From: Thermoprotei archaeon
GTDB taxonomy: Archaea; Thermoproteota; Thermoprotei; QMSL01
Assembly: GCA_003650925.1 (NCBI GenBank)
Contig: QMSP01000005.1
Span: 1 to 64,000 of the forward strand
DNA: 64,000 nucleotides
Reading direction: 5' to 3'
How positions within the stretch are numbered: position 1 is the first letter of the stretch; every line of letters starts with the position of its first letter. The notes under the pieces were generated by a model. The model searched no databases. It saw only the letters and a list, made by a program, of their open reading frames with translations, and was not told the DNA's origin. This document shows, piece after piece, positions 8,809-17,159 of this stretch. Position numbers and translations under genes: made by a program.

Positions 8809-8893
8809 ACCATTTTGCGACTTTTTACACTCTTCCTAATAATAGGATAATCAGTCGAGTATATTAAATAGGGCTCTTACTTCTTTTATCACG

Positions 8894-10111
8894 ATGCAGC
8901 TCTACACTTTAGTCTTTAACATAGTACTTGCATTGAGCTTCCTATTAAATCCCATGAGCTTCTCTCCAAACATCTCCCACCTTCGCATAGAAGATGGAGC
9001 TGGTGATGTCAAAAGCTATACTCTATACTACTTGATAGGAGTTTACGCTAATGTAAGCCACGTGGACGAGTCTCTCGACTTCATTATCCCTCCTAACATC
9101 ACAGGTCATCTACTCAATCAAACGTCCAGTATCCTTATGATGGAAGGAGACTTCATATTAGTCCATAGTGACGGCATACACGCAGTGCTTCCTCTTAACT
9201 TGTCTAGAGGAGCTTTTGGAGTATTTCTAGTCAAGGTGAATCTCTCAGTGATAAAGTTTATTCCGAAGGTCAAAGGCTATAAAGTCTACTTGGATAGTAT
9301 CCCTGAAGATATCATCAAGGATTATGTACATGAACCTGACCCTATAGTCTTCGCTTTTAGAGAGGAGCTTGCTGAGTACTTAATAAACTATAGCGTCAGA
9401 AGGGATGAAGTAGTTCAAATGGCGTACTATCTGGCAACCTATATAATGCACACCTTCATCTACGTGCCAGGCACACTTCCTAGGTCGATAGAAGAGGTTG
9501 TCAAGAGTAGGATGGGAGACTGTGACGATCTATCAACTCTCTTCATGGAGCTCATGTGGAGCTACAGAATCCCTTGCCAGCTTGAATATGTCGGCATATT
9601 CCTCAAAGGCTCAAGTAAGGATTTGCATATAGGAAAAATGAACTTCCACTTCACGAACATAGGTAGGCACGCTTACGCTCTAGTCTTCATAGGCATGGAT
9701 TGGCTCCCTGTCGATATAACCTATTGTGAAGAAGACAATGTCTTCTACGCCTCAAGATATATTGAGAAGATTATAGTCTTCGAAAGATCAAAGCTCCCTG
9801 TCAACAGAACTGAGGTCGAGGAGTTTCTAGATTTTGCTAGAAGGAACTTTGTGGAGGTGTGGGAGGAGCTATATGACGATGAGGAAGTGGCCATGAGAAG
9901 AGCCAAGGAGTTACACGAGAGGTTGCGCTCTCTTGTAGAGGAGAGAGTACGTGACCCTATTCTACCTAAGGAGAGTAAGGATGAAGCACTGGAGCAGTAC
10001 GACATTTCCGTAATTGAGGATGTTCTCGTAAAGTTAACGTTCATAGTGATAGTTATCTTGATCATAGCCATCTTGATATTCAGAAAGGCCTCTACGAAAG
10101 AGGAAATTTAA
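8894..10111 (+). CDS. Exported, membrane-anchored transglutaminase-like protein
   Basis: A 405-residue protein with an N-terminal signal/anchor (about 5-22), a large extracellular part and one C-terminal transmembrane helix (about 375-396, IVIVILIIAILIF) followed by a charged tail. The middle holds a transglutaminase-like cysteine protease core: Cys in MGDCDDLSTLFMEL, His in GRHAYALVF and Asp in LPVDITYC form the expected Cys-His-Asp triad. It is probably a surface thiol protease or transamidase attached to the membrane. The gene appears leaderless: a TATA-like TATATTAAATA lies about 30 bases before the ATG and there is no ribosome site. Neighbours give no functional link. Confidence 0.8.
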   Translation: MQLYTLVFNIVLALSFLLNPMSFSPNISHLRIEDGAGDVKSYTLYYLIGVYANVSHVDESLDFIIPPNITGHLLNQTSSILMMEGDFILVHSDGIHAVLPLNLSRGAFGVFLVKVNLSVIKFIPKVKGYKVYLDSIPEDIIKDYVHEPDPIVFAFREELAEYLINYSVRRDEVVQMAYYLATYIMHTFIYVPGTLPRSIEEVVKSRMGDCDDLSTLFMELMWSYRIPCQLEYVGIFLKGSSKDLHIGKMNFHFTNIGRHAYALVFIGMDWLPVDITYCEEDNVFYASRYIEKIIVFERSKLPVNRTEVEEFLDFARRNFVEVWEELYDDEEVAMRRAKELHERLRSLVEERVRDPILPKESKDEALEQYDISVIEDVLVKLTFIVIVILIIAILIFRKASTKEEI

Positions 10112-10155
10112 GAAATAAATATGGATCTCAAGAACCTTACCTCATCTCATCATGC

Positions 10156-10776
10156 CTACTTCGTGCTCTTAGACAGGGCCTCTATTATGGCTAGGCAGAA
10201 CTCTGGCAGGTCATCAGGAACCCTGGCTGTGATTATGTTACCATCTCTGACCACAGGCTGGTCTATGAACTCAGCGCCAGCATTTATTAAGTCATCCTTG
10301 ACAGCCACATAACTCGTCACCTTCCTTCCTTTTACCAAGCCTGCGGATATCAATACTTGTGGCCCATGACATATAGCAGCTATTATTTTGCCCTGCTCAT
10401 GAGCTCTCCTTATGAAGTCCAATACCTCTGGGATTATTCTAAGGCTATCAGGTGAATAGCCTCCAGGTATGATGACTGCATCTATGTCCTCTGGCTTGAC
10501 CTCCTCTAGCTTCTTGACGATGTATCTCTCGCCCTCACCAAATACCTCTAAAGGTATGGGCGTTCCATATCTTCCAGTGACAGGCTTCTCAGCAAAAGCT
10601 GGTCTTGGGTGAAGTCCTGCTTTCACTGGAACTATTATGACCTCAGCTCCTTCCTCGCTCAATCTGACAAAGGGATATAGTAGCTCCACATCTTCAAATT
10701 CATGAGCTGCAAGTATCACTACTTTCTTTCCCTTAAGCTTAGTGCCAGGTCCTACGCGCTTGACAAGCTCAGGCAT
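10156..10776 (-). CDS. DJ-1/PfpI family protein
   Basis: A 206-residue flavodoxin-like protein of the DJ-1/PfpI superfamily (intracellular protease, deglycase or glyoxalase III-like). The nucleophile elbow Cys is in AAICHGPQVL (about residue 126), the acidic partner in HEFEDVELLYP, and IIPGGYSPDSLR is the typical GGxxxxxxL segment. ATG 10776 is chosen because a full GAGGAGGATC ribosome site sits 5 bases upstream; a TTG seven codons earlier would include that site in the coding sequence. It is convergent with the transglutaminase-like gene. Likely role is protection against carbonyl or protein damage in a thermophile; the exact activity is not readable. Confidence 0.92.
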   Translation of the reverse strand: MPELVKRVGPGTKLKGKKVVILAAHEFEDVELLYPFVRLSEEGAEVIIVPVKAGLHPRPAFAEKPVTGRYGTPIPLEVFGEGERYIVKKLEEVKPEDIDAVIIPGGYSPDSLRIIPEVLDFIRRAHEQGKIIAAICHGPQVLISAGLVKGRKVTSYVAVKDDLINAGAEFIDQPVVRDGNIITARVPDDLPEFCLAIIEALSKSTK

Positions 10777-10932
10777 TTGGATCCTCCTCAAGATCAATTC
10801 ACACTTGTGGATCTAATTAATTGTTTAGTCTCTTACAACGCAACAAATGAGCTGGAAATAAGGCTATGGCATCAACCTCATGGTTAGCACATCCACAATT
10901 CCATCATCCTGAATGAGGAATATGACGCCCGT

Positions 10933-12033
10933 TCACATCTTATGAAGTCTATACATCATAACGGCCAAGGCTGTGATTAAAGCACAACCTATGTAGGCCA
11001 GCTCCTCCTCAATGCTGGCTAGAAGCCCTCCTATCGTAGGCCCTATGAAGAAGCCTATCCCTATAAAGAATTCGAAGAGCCCCGTCATTACCTCTCTAGC
11101 CATTCTCCCCTCGGAGAGAACTTGCCTCAGAACTGTTGCATACACTAGCCCAAGGCCCACGCCCAATGCAGCTGAAGCAATAATCACATGTATGGGCTTT
11201 CTAGTCAGGACAGGTACTATCACTGCTACGGGCAAGACGAGAAATATATTCTCTAATTGCTTCTCATTGAGAGCTTTACTCATCCTCTCAAGCAGTATGA
11301 AGGTGAGTGTCCTCATTGACATGAGTGTGAAGAGGCAGAGGCCTATGATGAAGTCCTCATACCCCCAAGTCTTCATATGAGCAGGAGTGAGAGCGAGCCA
11401 TAATCCCATACATACATAGCTGACTACCAGCAATGTCCAACCATGCCACAGAGACCTAAGTCCCATAGCTAAGCCCTTAAGGCCCAGCTTCTCCATCTCT
11501 CGTGTTCGATCTGAAGAAATCTTCAGTTTTGTCAGGGGAAGTAGATAAGCCATTACCACCGTCATGTATATGAGGAGATAGATAGGAGGCTCGATTTTCA
11601 GGAGAACGGCTATGAGCATGCTTCCTACTATCGCTCCACTGCTCCATGCAGTACTGAACTTAGGAACCATGGACTCTACACCCAGAAGCTCTGCCAACAC
11701 AGTCTCTACAAAGGGCCAGAACAATCCCCAGGCCATCCCTTCAATGGCTCTGCCAATCATCAGTTGATAGGGGTTTGTAGCTACTAGATACGTCAGCAGA
11801 GCGATGGTGTATGAGGCAAGAGCATACATCAATGCCTTCTTGCGCCCTATCATCTTTGATACATAGAAGGCTGATAAGGTCATTACAGCATAAGTAAACG
11901 AGCTCATCCCTCCTATAAGCCCTATTTCAACCTGTGTGGCTTTCATTTTAAGAGCTCTTATCACCATTACAGGACCTAGTGAAGTGCCTATGAGGGACAT
12001 CACAAAGCAGGCCGTTAGCAGGAGAAGAGTCAT
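10933..12033 (-). CDS. Major facilitator superfamily (MFS) transporter
   Basis: An integral membrane protein of about 366 residues with roughly twelve hydrophobic helices and a central polar loop after helix six (KISSDRTREMEKLG). The stretch between helices 2 and 3 contains SKMIGRKKALMYALASYT, the MFS loop motif G-x-x-x-D/R-R-x-G/K-R-K. Substrate unknown; likely an efflux or uptake porter. I start it at ATG 12033: a TATA-like TTTTTATA lies at 12058-12065, so transcription would begin almost at the ATG (leaderless). The longer reading frame to 12129 adds polar residues that look like antisense of the preceding gene. It sits downstream of the ABC-2 exporter operon on the same strand. Confidence 0.85.
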   Translation of the reverse strand: MTLLLLTACFVMSLIGTSLGPVMVIRALKMKATQVEIGLIGGMSSFTYAVMTLSAFYVSKMIGRKKALMYALASYTIALLTYLVATNPYQLMIGRAIEGMAWGLFWPFVETVLAELLGVESMVPKFSTAWSSGAIVGSMLIAVLLKIEPPIYLLIYMTVVMAYLLPLTKLKISSDRTREMEKLGLKGLAMGLRSLWHGWTLLVVSYVCMGLWLALTPAHMKTWGYEDFIIGLCLFTLMSMRTLTFILLERMSKALNEKQLENIFLVLPVAVIVPVLTRKPIHVIIASAALGVGLGLVYATVLRQVLSEGRMAREVMTGLFEFFIGIGFFIGPTIGGLLASIEEELAYIGCALITALAVMMYRLHKM

Positions 12034-12086
12034 GATCGTAGAGTTAGCTGAGGAGGTATAAAAACCAGACTGCAAATAGGCATCGT

Positions 12087-12869
12087 CTACATGAAGCCTA
12101 CGCCTTTGACTCCATGCCTTCTGATCCATCTCTCAGTCTTCTTGGTCTGCCATATGGAGATCAAGATCATGACAGAAGTTATGGTGATGCATGAGACTAT
12201 AAGCTCAGGCCTCATCATGAAGCTGCTTGAGATGCCTCTCTTCATAAGCTGCATAGGGGCTACGTAGGGTATGAAGACTATGAAGAGCCTGAGAGCCTCT
12301 GGCAGCCCTTCAAGAGGCACTACGAGAAGCCCCATTACTGCGAAGTTGAGTATGTCGAGGAAACTATGAGGAATACTAGTCCTCATGGATATAGAGGCTA
12401 GAGTCACTCCATAGGCTACTCCTTGAATGGCCATGAATATAAGCCCTAGGATTAACATCCATGGCTCATTCAGCATAAACATGCTAACCCCGAACATCTC
12501 ACCCATGAGCATGGACATGAACAGCAACGTGCACGTCAAGACGATAGTGCTTGGTATTAAGCGGCCTATAACTACTTTGAAGGGCGAAACCCCTCTGAGC
12601 AAATGCTCCTCAACCATGCCTATGGCCGTGAAGTAGCTGACCCATCCGCCTATCAGCATAGAGCACTGCGAGATGATAGTCCATCCAACTATGATCCAGA
12701 AGGCTACCTTACACATCTGAGGCATGAGCTCTTGAGGTATGAATAGGAGTACGCCTAGAATGAATACCAAGATCCAGAGAACTTCAGTTAGCACAAAGCT
12801 GAGGAATGATAGTCTAAGTCTCCAGAGCCTTATGAAGTGAAGCCAGACTATGGCTCTCCACTTGCTCAT
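12087..12869 (-). CDS. ABC-2 type transporter permease (second subunit)
   Basis: About 260 residues with six predicted membrane helices, matching the ABC-2/DrrB family of exporter permeases. It begins MSKWRAIVWLHFIRLWRLRLSF, an amphipathic cytoplasmic start followed by the first helix. The ATG at 12869 overlaps the stop of the preceding permease as TGATG, which indicates translational coupling; upstream frame extension to 13055 is antisense-like and rejected. With the ATPase at 13687-14706 and the permease at 12869-13687 it forms a complete three-gene exporter with two different membrane subunits. Substrate (drug, lipid or polysaccharide) unknown. Confidence 0.87.
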   Translation of the reverse strand: MSKWRAIVWLHFIRLWRLRLSFLSFVLTEVLWILVFILGVLLFIPQELMPQMCKVAFWIIVGWTIISQCSMLIGGWVSYFTAIGMVEEHLLRGVSPFKVVIGRLIPSTIVLTCTLLFMSMLMGEMFGVSMFMLNEPWMLILGLIFMAIQGVAYGVTLASISMRTSIPHSFLDILNFAVMGLLVVPLEGLPEALRLFIVFIPYVAPMQLMKRGISSSFMMRPELIVSCITITSVMILISIWQTKKTERWIRRHGVKGVGFM

Positions 12870-13687
12870 CACAGAGCCCCCTTCTTCAGAGCTCTTCTCT
12901 CGCCAACTCCTATGAACGAATAAGCTACTAGATTGTAGAACATGGCCATCCCTAGTAAAATACCCATCAGGAATATAATCTGTGCAAATCTCGGAGAGCC
13001 CATTAAGGCTGAGAGCCTTGCTAACTCTATGGTGTATGTGGAGGGAAGCGCCCATGCTATTAGCTGAGCCCAGTACGGCAGGAGAGCAACTGGGTAGAAA
13101 GCGCCTGAGAATAGGAGTATTAAAGGATTAAGCCAGCTCAGAAGGTTGCTCTCCTCTTCTCCCGTAACCATGAAGACTATTGCAAAGAGGGCAGAGAATC
13201 CAAGCAGAGGCAACATGCCCAACGTAAGCGCTAGCACCATGACTCCTAGCTTGAAGATACCTTGTTTAATACCTTCAACAAGGAATATAAGAGGTATAAA
13301 CTCCAGAAGCTGGAACATGGTCAAGAATAGGTACCTTGGAATATAGGATAGTATCAAAGTCATGGAGATCCTATGAGGCGCGACTATTACATAGGGCAAT
13401 GCGCCTATCCACTTAAGGAATAGTACGTTTCCACCCACATCCCACATGATGCCCAGACACGCCATTACTACCACTGTGGAGGCTACGAAGTAGGTTATTG
13501 GATTTACCTTAAGCCCAATGTTCCTCTGAAAGGCCTCTGAACTGCCGAATATGAATCCCATACCCAACACGAGGCCTAACATCAGGTAAGGCCATAACAT
13601 CATGGATATGAATGAGGCTCTATTGTTCTTGAGCCAGTACAGGTCAAGCATGATCCCTGACTTCATTAAAGTCAGAAAACGTCCCAT
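12869..13687 (-). CDS. ABC-2 type transporter permease (first subunit)
   Basis: A 272-residue membrane protein with six hydrophobic segments. It starts with a cytoplasmic helix (MGRFLTLMKSGIMLDLYW), and its fifth segment has the LLSWLNPLILLFSGAFYPVALLP stretch that ABC-2 permeases show at the ABC-2 signature. Its ATG overlaps the ATPase stop codon as TAATG and its own stop overlaps the next permease start as TGATG, so the three genes are translationally coupled. Expected to pair with the 12087-12869 product as a heterodimeric pore. Confidence 0.88.
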   Translation of the reverse strand: MGRFLTLMKSGIMLDLYWLKNNRASFISMMLWPYLMLGLVLGMGFIFGSSEAFQRNIGLKVNPITYFVASTVVVMACLGIMWDVGGNVLFLKWIGALPYVIVAPHRISMTLILSYIPRYLFLTMFQLLEFIPLIFLVEGIKQGIFKLGVMVLALTLGMLPLLGFSALFAIVFMVTGEEESNLLSWLNPLILLFSGAFYPVALLPYWAQLIAWALPSTYTIELARLSALMGSPRFAQIIFLMGILLGMAMFYNLVAYSFIGVGERRALKKGAL

Positions 13688-14706
13688 TAAAATCCACCTC
13701 TTCCTGTCAACTTTATGAAGACATCCTCTAGGCTGGGCTCCTTTACATCAACTCTCCTGACCTTACATTTGTAATCATGTAGAAGCCTTAGAGCTAGAGC
13801 AGTTACTTCATCCACTTCCTCAGAGGGAGCCACTATCTTCAACTTATGCATCTCCTCTCCATGCAGTAGGGTACAAGGACATCCTGTGGCACTTCTGATC
13901 TTCTCCAACAGCTCTGAAGATGATATTTTCGCAGGCAAGATCAGACCTATCTCTAATGATACATCCTCTGCTACTTTCTTCTTAAGGCCTTTCACAGTAT
14001 CTACTGCCAGTATGAGCCCTTCATTGATAATAGCCACTCGATCACATATTATCTCGGCTTCAAACATGTTGTGAGTTGTCACAAGCACAGTTTTACCTTG
14101 CTCATGAGCTAGTCTTACCAATAACTCCCTAAGAGATCTAGCCGAGGGAGGGTCAAGGCCCAAAGTGGGCTCATCAAGTATAAGTACAGGGGGGTCAGTG
14201 AGTAGAGCTCTTGCAAGGCTTAACCTCGCCTTCATGCCCAGGGAGTACTCCTCATACAGCTTGTCCGAGGCTCCTAGATCATCAAGCCCTAGCATCTTGA
14301 GGAGCTCGTTAACTCTCCTCTCAAGAGCTTGACCATCAAGCCCATATAGCATCCCAAAGTACTTTAGGTTCTCTCTACCAGTGAGCTTCCAAAAGAAGCC
14401 CTTCTCAACAGTCAAGGATACTCCTATCACCTTCCTAACCTCGTTCGCCTCCTCCACTACGTCGTATCCCATGACTCTTGCAGTGCCTTGGTCAGGAAGC
14501 AGTAGAGTAGCGAGAATCTTGACGGTAGTGGTCTTTCCTGCACCGTTAGGACCTAGTAGCCCAAATACCTCACCCTTTCTAACATTGAAGGATATCCCTT
14601 TGAGAGCCTCTACTACCCTCCTCCTTCTCCTGAAGAGCCCTATCCTTTCATAGGTCATATATCTCTTGACAAGCCCTATAGCCTCTATAGCTATGTTCGT
14701 ATTCAT
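13687..14706 (-). CDS. ABC exporter ATP-binding protein (DrrA-like)
   Basis: A 339-residue ABC-2 type ATPase. Walker A is GPNGAGKTT near residue 55, the Q-loop region lies in VSLTVEKGFFWKLTGREN, the signature is YSLGMKARLSLARAL, Walker B is VLILDEPTLGLDPP and the switch histidine is in LVTTHNMFEA. A C-terminal domain of about 100 residues (DUF4162-like) follows. Signature position SLGMK replaces the canonical SGGQ/SGGM, as is common in this exporter group. A TATAAAAT box (14790-14797) and a GAGGTGAT ribosome site (14715-14722) precede the ATG, so this is the first gene of the exporter operon 14706-12087. Confidence 0.93.
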   Translation of the reverse strand: MNTNIAIEAIGLVKRYMTYERIGLFRRRRRVVEALKGISFNVRKGEVFGLLGPNGAGKTTTVKILATLLLPDQGTARVMGYDVVEEANEVRKVIGVSLTVEKGFFWKLTGRENLKYFGMLYGLDGQALERRVNELLKMLGLDDLGASDKLYEEYSLGMKARLSLARALLTDPPVLILDEPTLGLDPPSARSLRELLVRLAHEQGKTVLVTTHNMFEAEIICDRVAIINEGLILAVDTVKGLKKKVAEDVSLEIGLILPAKISSSELLEKIRSATGCPCTLLHGEEMHKLKIVAPSEEVDEVTALALRLLHDYKCKVRRVDVKEPSLEDVFIKLTGRGGF

Positions 14707-14714
14707 GTCTCGCC

Positions 14715-14797
14715 ATCACCTCTATGGTAGGCTTTCTAAGACTGTTATAAGGTTGGTTGTATAATGATATCTATATACCTATAATATAAATTTTATA
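14715..14797 (-). promoter_or_regulatory. Promoter and ribosome site of the ABC-2 exporter operon
   Basis: On the minus strand TATAAAAT at 14790-14797 fits an archaeal TATA box, which would place the start of transcription near 14768 and leave a leader of about 60 bases. The leader ends with GAGGTGAT (14715-14722), complementary to the usual 16S 3' end and 8 bases from the ATG. The rest of 14707-14913 is AT-rich and holds no gene that I can see. Confidence 0.5.
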
Positions 14798-14913
14798 CAG
14801 TTAGTCTCCATGATTGACTAATCTAGCTCTACCCTCAGCATAACATCCACCTAGTGGCTTCTCCCTTGTTTACATAGCAATTCTTATCAGCCCATAGGTA
14901 TTAAACTATTCAG

Positions 14914-15141
14914 GTGGGTCAAGTGGAGATTGTAAAATTACTACTTGACTGTCATAAACTCCTCCTCTCGATAGCTGATAAAGCTCGTAACTCGGAGCTA
15001 GCTAAGTCAAAGGCTTTTGAATACATAATAGAGGCTAATGAGAAGATAGCCTCGGCACTGACGAGGCTTAGAATGGAAGGTCTACTAGACCCAGAGGACA
15101 TTAAGCTACTTGAGGAGGCCATGGAGAGTATTATACGATGA
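14914..15141 (+). CDS. Small helical protein, function unknown
   Basis: A 75-residue reading frame starting with GTG (14914, or GTG 14923), with AGGTGGG just at the start and a TATA-like GTATTAAAC about 20 bases upstream. The protein (VEIVKLLLDCHKLLLSIADKA... and a C-terminal LLDPEDIKLLEEAMESIIR) is predicted to be all-alpha with heptad-like leucines, and its base composition resembles the neighbouring genes. I do not recognise a family. It stands alone between the exporter operon and comB. It is probably real but this is not certain. Confidence 0.5.
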   Translation: MGQVEIVKLLLDCHKLLLSIADKARNSELAKSKAFEYIIEANEKIASALTRLRMEGLLDPEDIKLLEEAMESIIR

Positions 15142-15471
15142 TGGAAAGGCCAATGAAAAGTCTTATTTACTTAGCCTAGGCTGGGGTCGAGGAGTACCTT
15201 GAGGAGGGGTCTTTAACATTGATGACGCACATTCGTGAGAAGACGCGCATCAACAGTAATGAATTAATTCTCATACGTTATGGGAATCTTCACGTAGGAC
15301 TGCACAAGGCTCAATAGCATGAGGAGAAGGTGACAGGTAGCAAGTGAGCTTTGCTTAAGCTACATGTACATGAGCAGCTGGAAGATGGTGCACTCCTATA
15401 TTGAGCGGAATCATGTAAAAGCTTAGAGTTAATAGGCTCTATTTCGCTAGTTATTTGGAAGGATCGATACC
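15142..15471. other. 330-base intergenic stretch without a clear gene
   Basis: No family-level gene is visible. The only open frame of note is a 31-codon ORF from ATG 15222 to about 15317 (starting MTHIREKTRINSN), preceded by GAGGAGGGG at 15201-15209, which is slightly too far away for a normal ribosome site. A TATA-like AGTTAATAG near 15428 probably serves comB. I cannot exclude a small RNA. Confidence 0.4.
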
Positions 15472-16164
15472 ATGTCGAAGGGAGAGATTAAAATCTTTAG
15501 AGGATATGTCGATGCTGAACTCAACAAGGCTCTCAGCTATGATATAGTCGTAGTAGTCGATGTGCTAAGAGCTGGTACTACTGTCGTCACTGCTCTAGCC
15601 AATGGTGCTCTGAAGGTCATACCTGTCGAGAGCTTGGAGAAGTGCAGGTCTATGACAGGATGCATACTCTGTGGTGAAGAAAACTCCTTCAAGATAAAGG
15701 GCTTTCACTTGGGCAATTCTCCTCTTGAATACGTATACAACAAGCTCATAAAGGGAAAAGTACTCGTTCTGAAGACTACGAACTTCTCCTCCATAGCAAG
15801 CAAGTGCTTGGCGAGACACAAGAATGTCATCATAGGAGCCTTTATCAACTTCAACGCTGTAGCCGATACAATAGGCGAACTCTATAGGAAAGGTGCTAAG
15901 ATAGCTTTCATAGAGTGTGGAAATAGAGGTAAGGAGAGCTTTGAGGATAGGCTCTTCTGCGAGTTTCTAGAGCATTATGTGAAGAGCAGCACTCTACCTA
16001 TTCGAAACAGTCTCGAGATAATTAACATGGTCATGGCTGCAAGTGATCATGCCAAGGAGCTAGCTAATAAAGGATTTCTAGAGGACATAGGCTTCTCACT
16101 AACTCTGAGCATCTACGAAGTCGTGCCTTGGGGAAGGAATGATGGCTTCGTAGTTCCTAAGTAG
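15472..16164 (+). CDS. comB: 2-phosphosulfolactate phosphatase family protein (ComB)
   Basis: Magnesium-dependent phosphatase of the ComB family, which makes sulfolactate from 2-phosphosulfolactate in coenzyme M synthesis. Family motifs are clear: VVVVDVLRAGTTVVTALANGA (about 26-46, with the Asp and the phosphate-binding RAGTT), LCGEE..IKGFHLGNSPLEY, and LKTTNFSS. Length of 230 residues is normal. No other coenzyme M gene is in the window, so it may act in general sulfolactate metabolism or on another phospho-acid, as ComB homologues also occur in non-methanogens. It is convergent with the unknown gene at 16176, with 11 bases between stops. Confidence 0.88.
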   Translation: MSKGEIKIFRGYVDAELNKALSYDIVVVVDVLRAGTTVVTALANGALKVIPVESLEKCRSMTGCILCGEENSFKIKGFHLGNSPLEYVYNKLIKGKVLVLKTTNFSSIASKCLARHKNVIIGAFINFNAVADTIGELYRKGAKIAFIECGNRGKESFEDRLFCEFLEHYVKSSTLPIRNSLEIINMVMAASDHAKELANKGFLEDIGFSLTLSIYEVVPWGRNDGFVVPK

Positions 16165-16175
16165 AGGACTCTTTC

Positions 16176-16814
16176 CTACTCCTCCAGCACCACTACATCT
16201 TTCACACTAAGCCTCTTAAGCTTCTCAACCTCTTCTCTATCCGTGGTCAGCATAGTTCCTTTGCTTAGCTCCACTACGGTGACTTTTACATCATATACTT
16301 CTTTGAGCATATTCTGCACTGTAAAGGCCAGCTCGCTTGGGACTTTAGCCGAGTAGCTACGCACTAGCTCCGCTATGGCGTCTACTATAGTTTCGCTCTC
16401 CTCTCTTGAGTGAAGAACTGCATCTGCGAAGACAAGCTCGGGAGGCAAGATCTCTGCCAACTTCATATAGTGCGCAGGATCATCTACCTCGATTCTATCT
16501 CTCTCAGAACTGAGCTCCAGCCCTAGGTATGATAGCACTCGTGAAGCTCCTTCAGGATTTAGATTCTTTACCCATCCCCTTCCTCTTAGCCTTCTCTGAG
16601 CTTTCTCTGGGATCTTGAGATAGATGTATATATTTACACCACCATATCTTCTTTTTCCTACTTTTTCATCAGCTATCTTGAACCCTTCTTCCTCAACTAT
16701 TTTAACTATTCTTTTTAATAACTTCTCTAGCAAGGGTATATTTTCATCTGTGTATGCTGTAAGTCTCACCATGACCGTACTCTTCTTGAATTCCTCTCTT
16801 ACTTCCTCGCTCAT
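16176..16814 (-). CDS. Protein of unknown function
   Basis: A mixed alpha/beta protein of about 212 residues with no signal peptide, membrane helix or motif that I recognise. The N-terminal third (MVRLTAYTDENIPLLEKLLKR then YGGVNIYIYLKIPE) reads as a beta-alpha-beta unit rich in basic residues, followed by RRLRGRGWVKNLNPEGASRVL; it could bind nucleic acid but I would not assign this. ATG 16814 is preferred to ATG 16829 because an AATATTTAA box at 16843-16852 puts the likely transcription start between the two. Codon and base use are like the neighbours, so it is probably a lineage-conserved gene. Confidence 0.7.
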   Translation of the reverse strand: MSEEVREEFKKSTVMVRLTAYTDENIPLLEKLLKRIVKIVEEEGFKIADEKVGKRRYGGVNIYIYLKIPEKAQRRLRGRGWVKNLNPEGASRVLSYLGLELSSERDRIEVDDPAHYMKLAEILPPELVFADAVLHSREESETIVDAIAELVRSYSAKVPSELAFTVQNMLKEVYDVKVTVVELSKGTMLTTDREEVEKLKRLSVKDVVVLEE

Positions 16815-17159
16815 ATAGCTAAGATTCATATTAGCATTCTCTTAAATATTTTGACCTAACCACTCCATGGCATTGAGCTAAATTAGGCATATAAGGTCAC
16901 AACATTATTCATCAGAACACTAGGGATGTTTCAAGCTCCTAGAAATTGATCAGCCTTATGCTGGACATGACTGCATCTTCAAGTAAGGCGCCCTCTTTCC
17001 TCTTCCATTCTATCAGGTCAGGATAAGTACACTATTATGTCATCATAGTCCTTCGTCTAAGCCTAAGGTGGAAAAGCACTACTCTGAACCATATACTCAT
17101 CACTATGGTCTCAGAGCCTATCCTCACCATGAAAAGGTGAGAATGCAAAAATGGAATAT
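16815..17159. other. Intergenic stretch, about 345 bases, no gene seen
   Basis: It holds the TATA-like element of the unknown gene (16843-16852) and otherwise only short overlapping frames. On the minus strand an ATGATGA (17040-17046) followed 18 bases later by CTGA (17018-17021) mimics C and D boxes, but there is no convincing C'/D' pair or terminal stem. Confidence 0.4.

Noticed and set aside
12034-12129. N-terminal extension of the MFS gene
   Set aside because: It overlaps the upstream permease end and is polar; a TATA box at 12058-12065 places transcription after it.
12870-13055. N-terminal extension of the second ABC-2 permease
   Set aside because: The extension lies within the first permease gene in another frame, and TGATG overlap marks the true start at 12869.
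17018-17046. Minus-strand ATGATGA and CTGA resembling a C/D box RNA
   Set aside because: No internal boxes or terminal stem; one such chance pair is expected in several kilobases of spacer.
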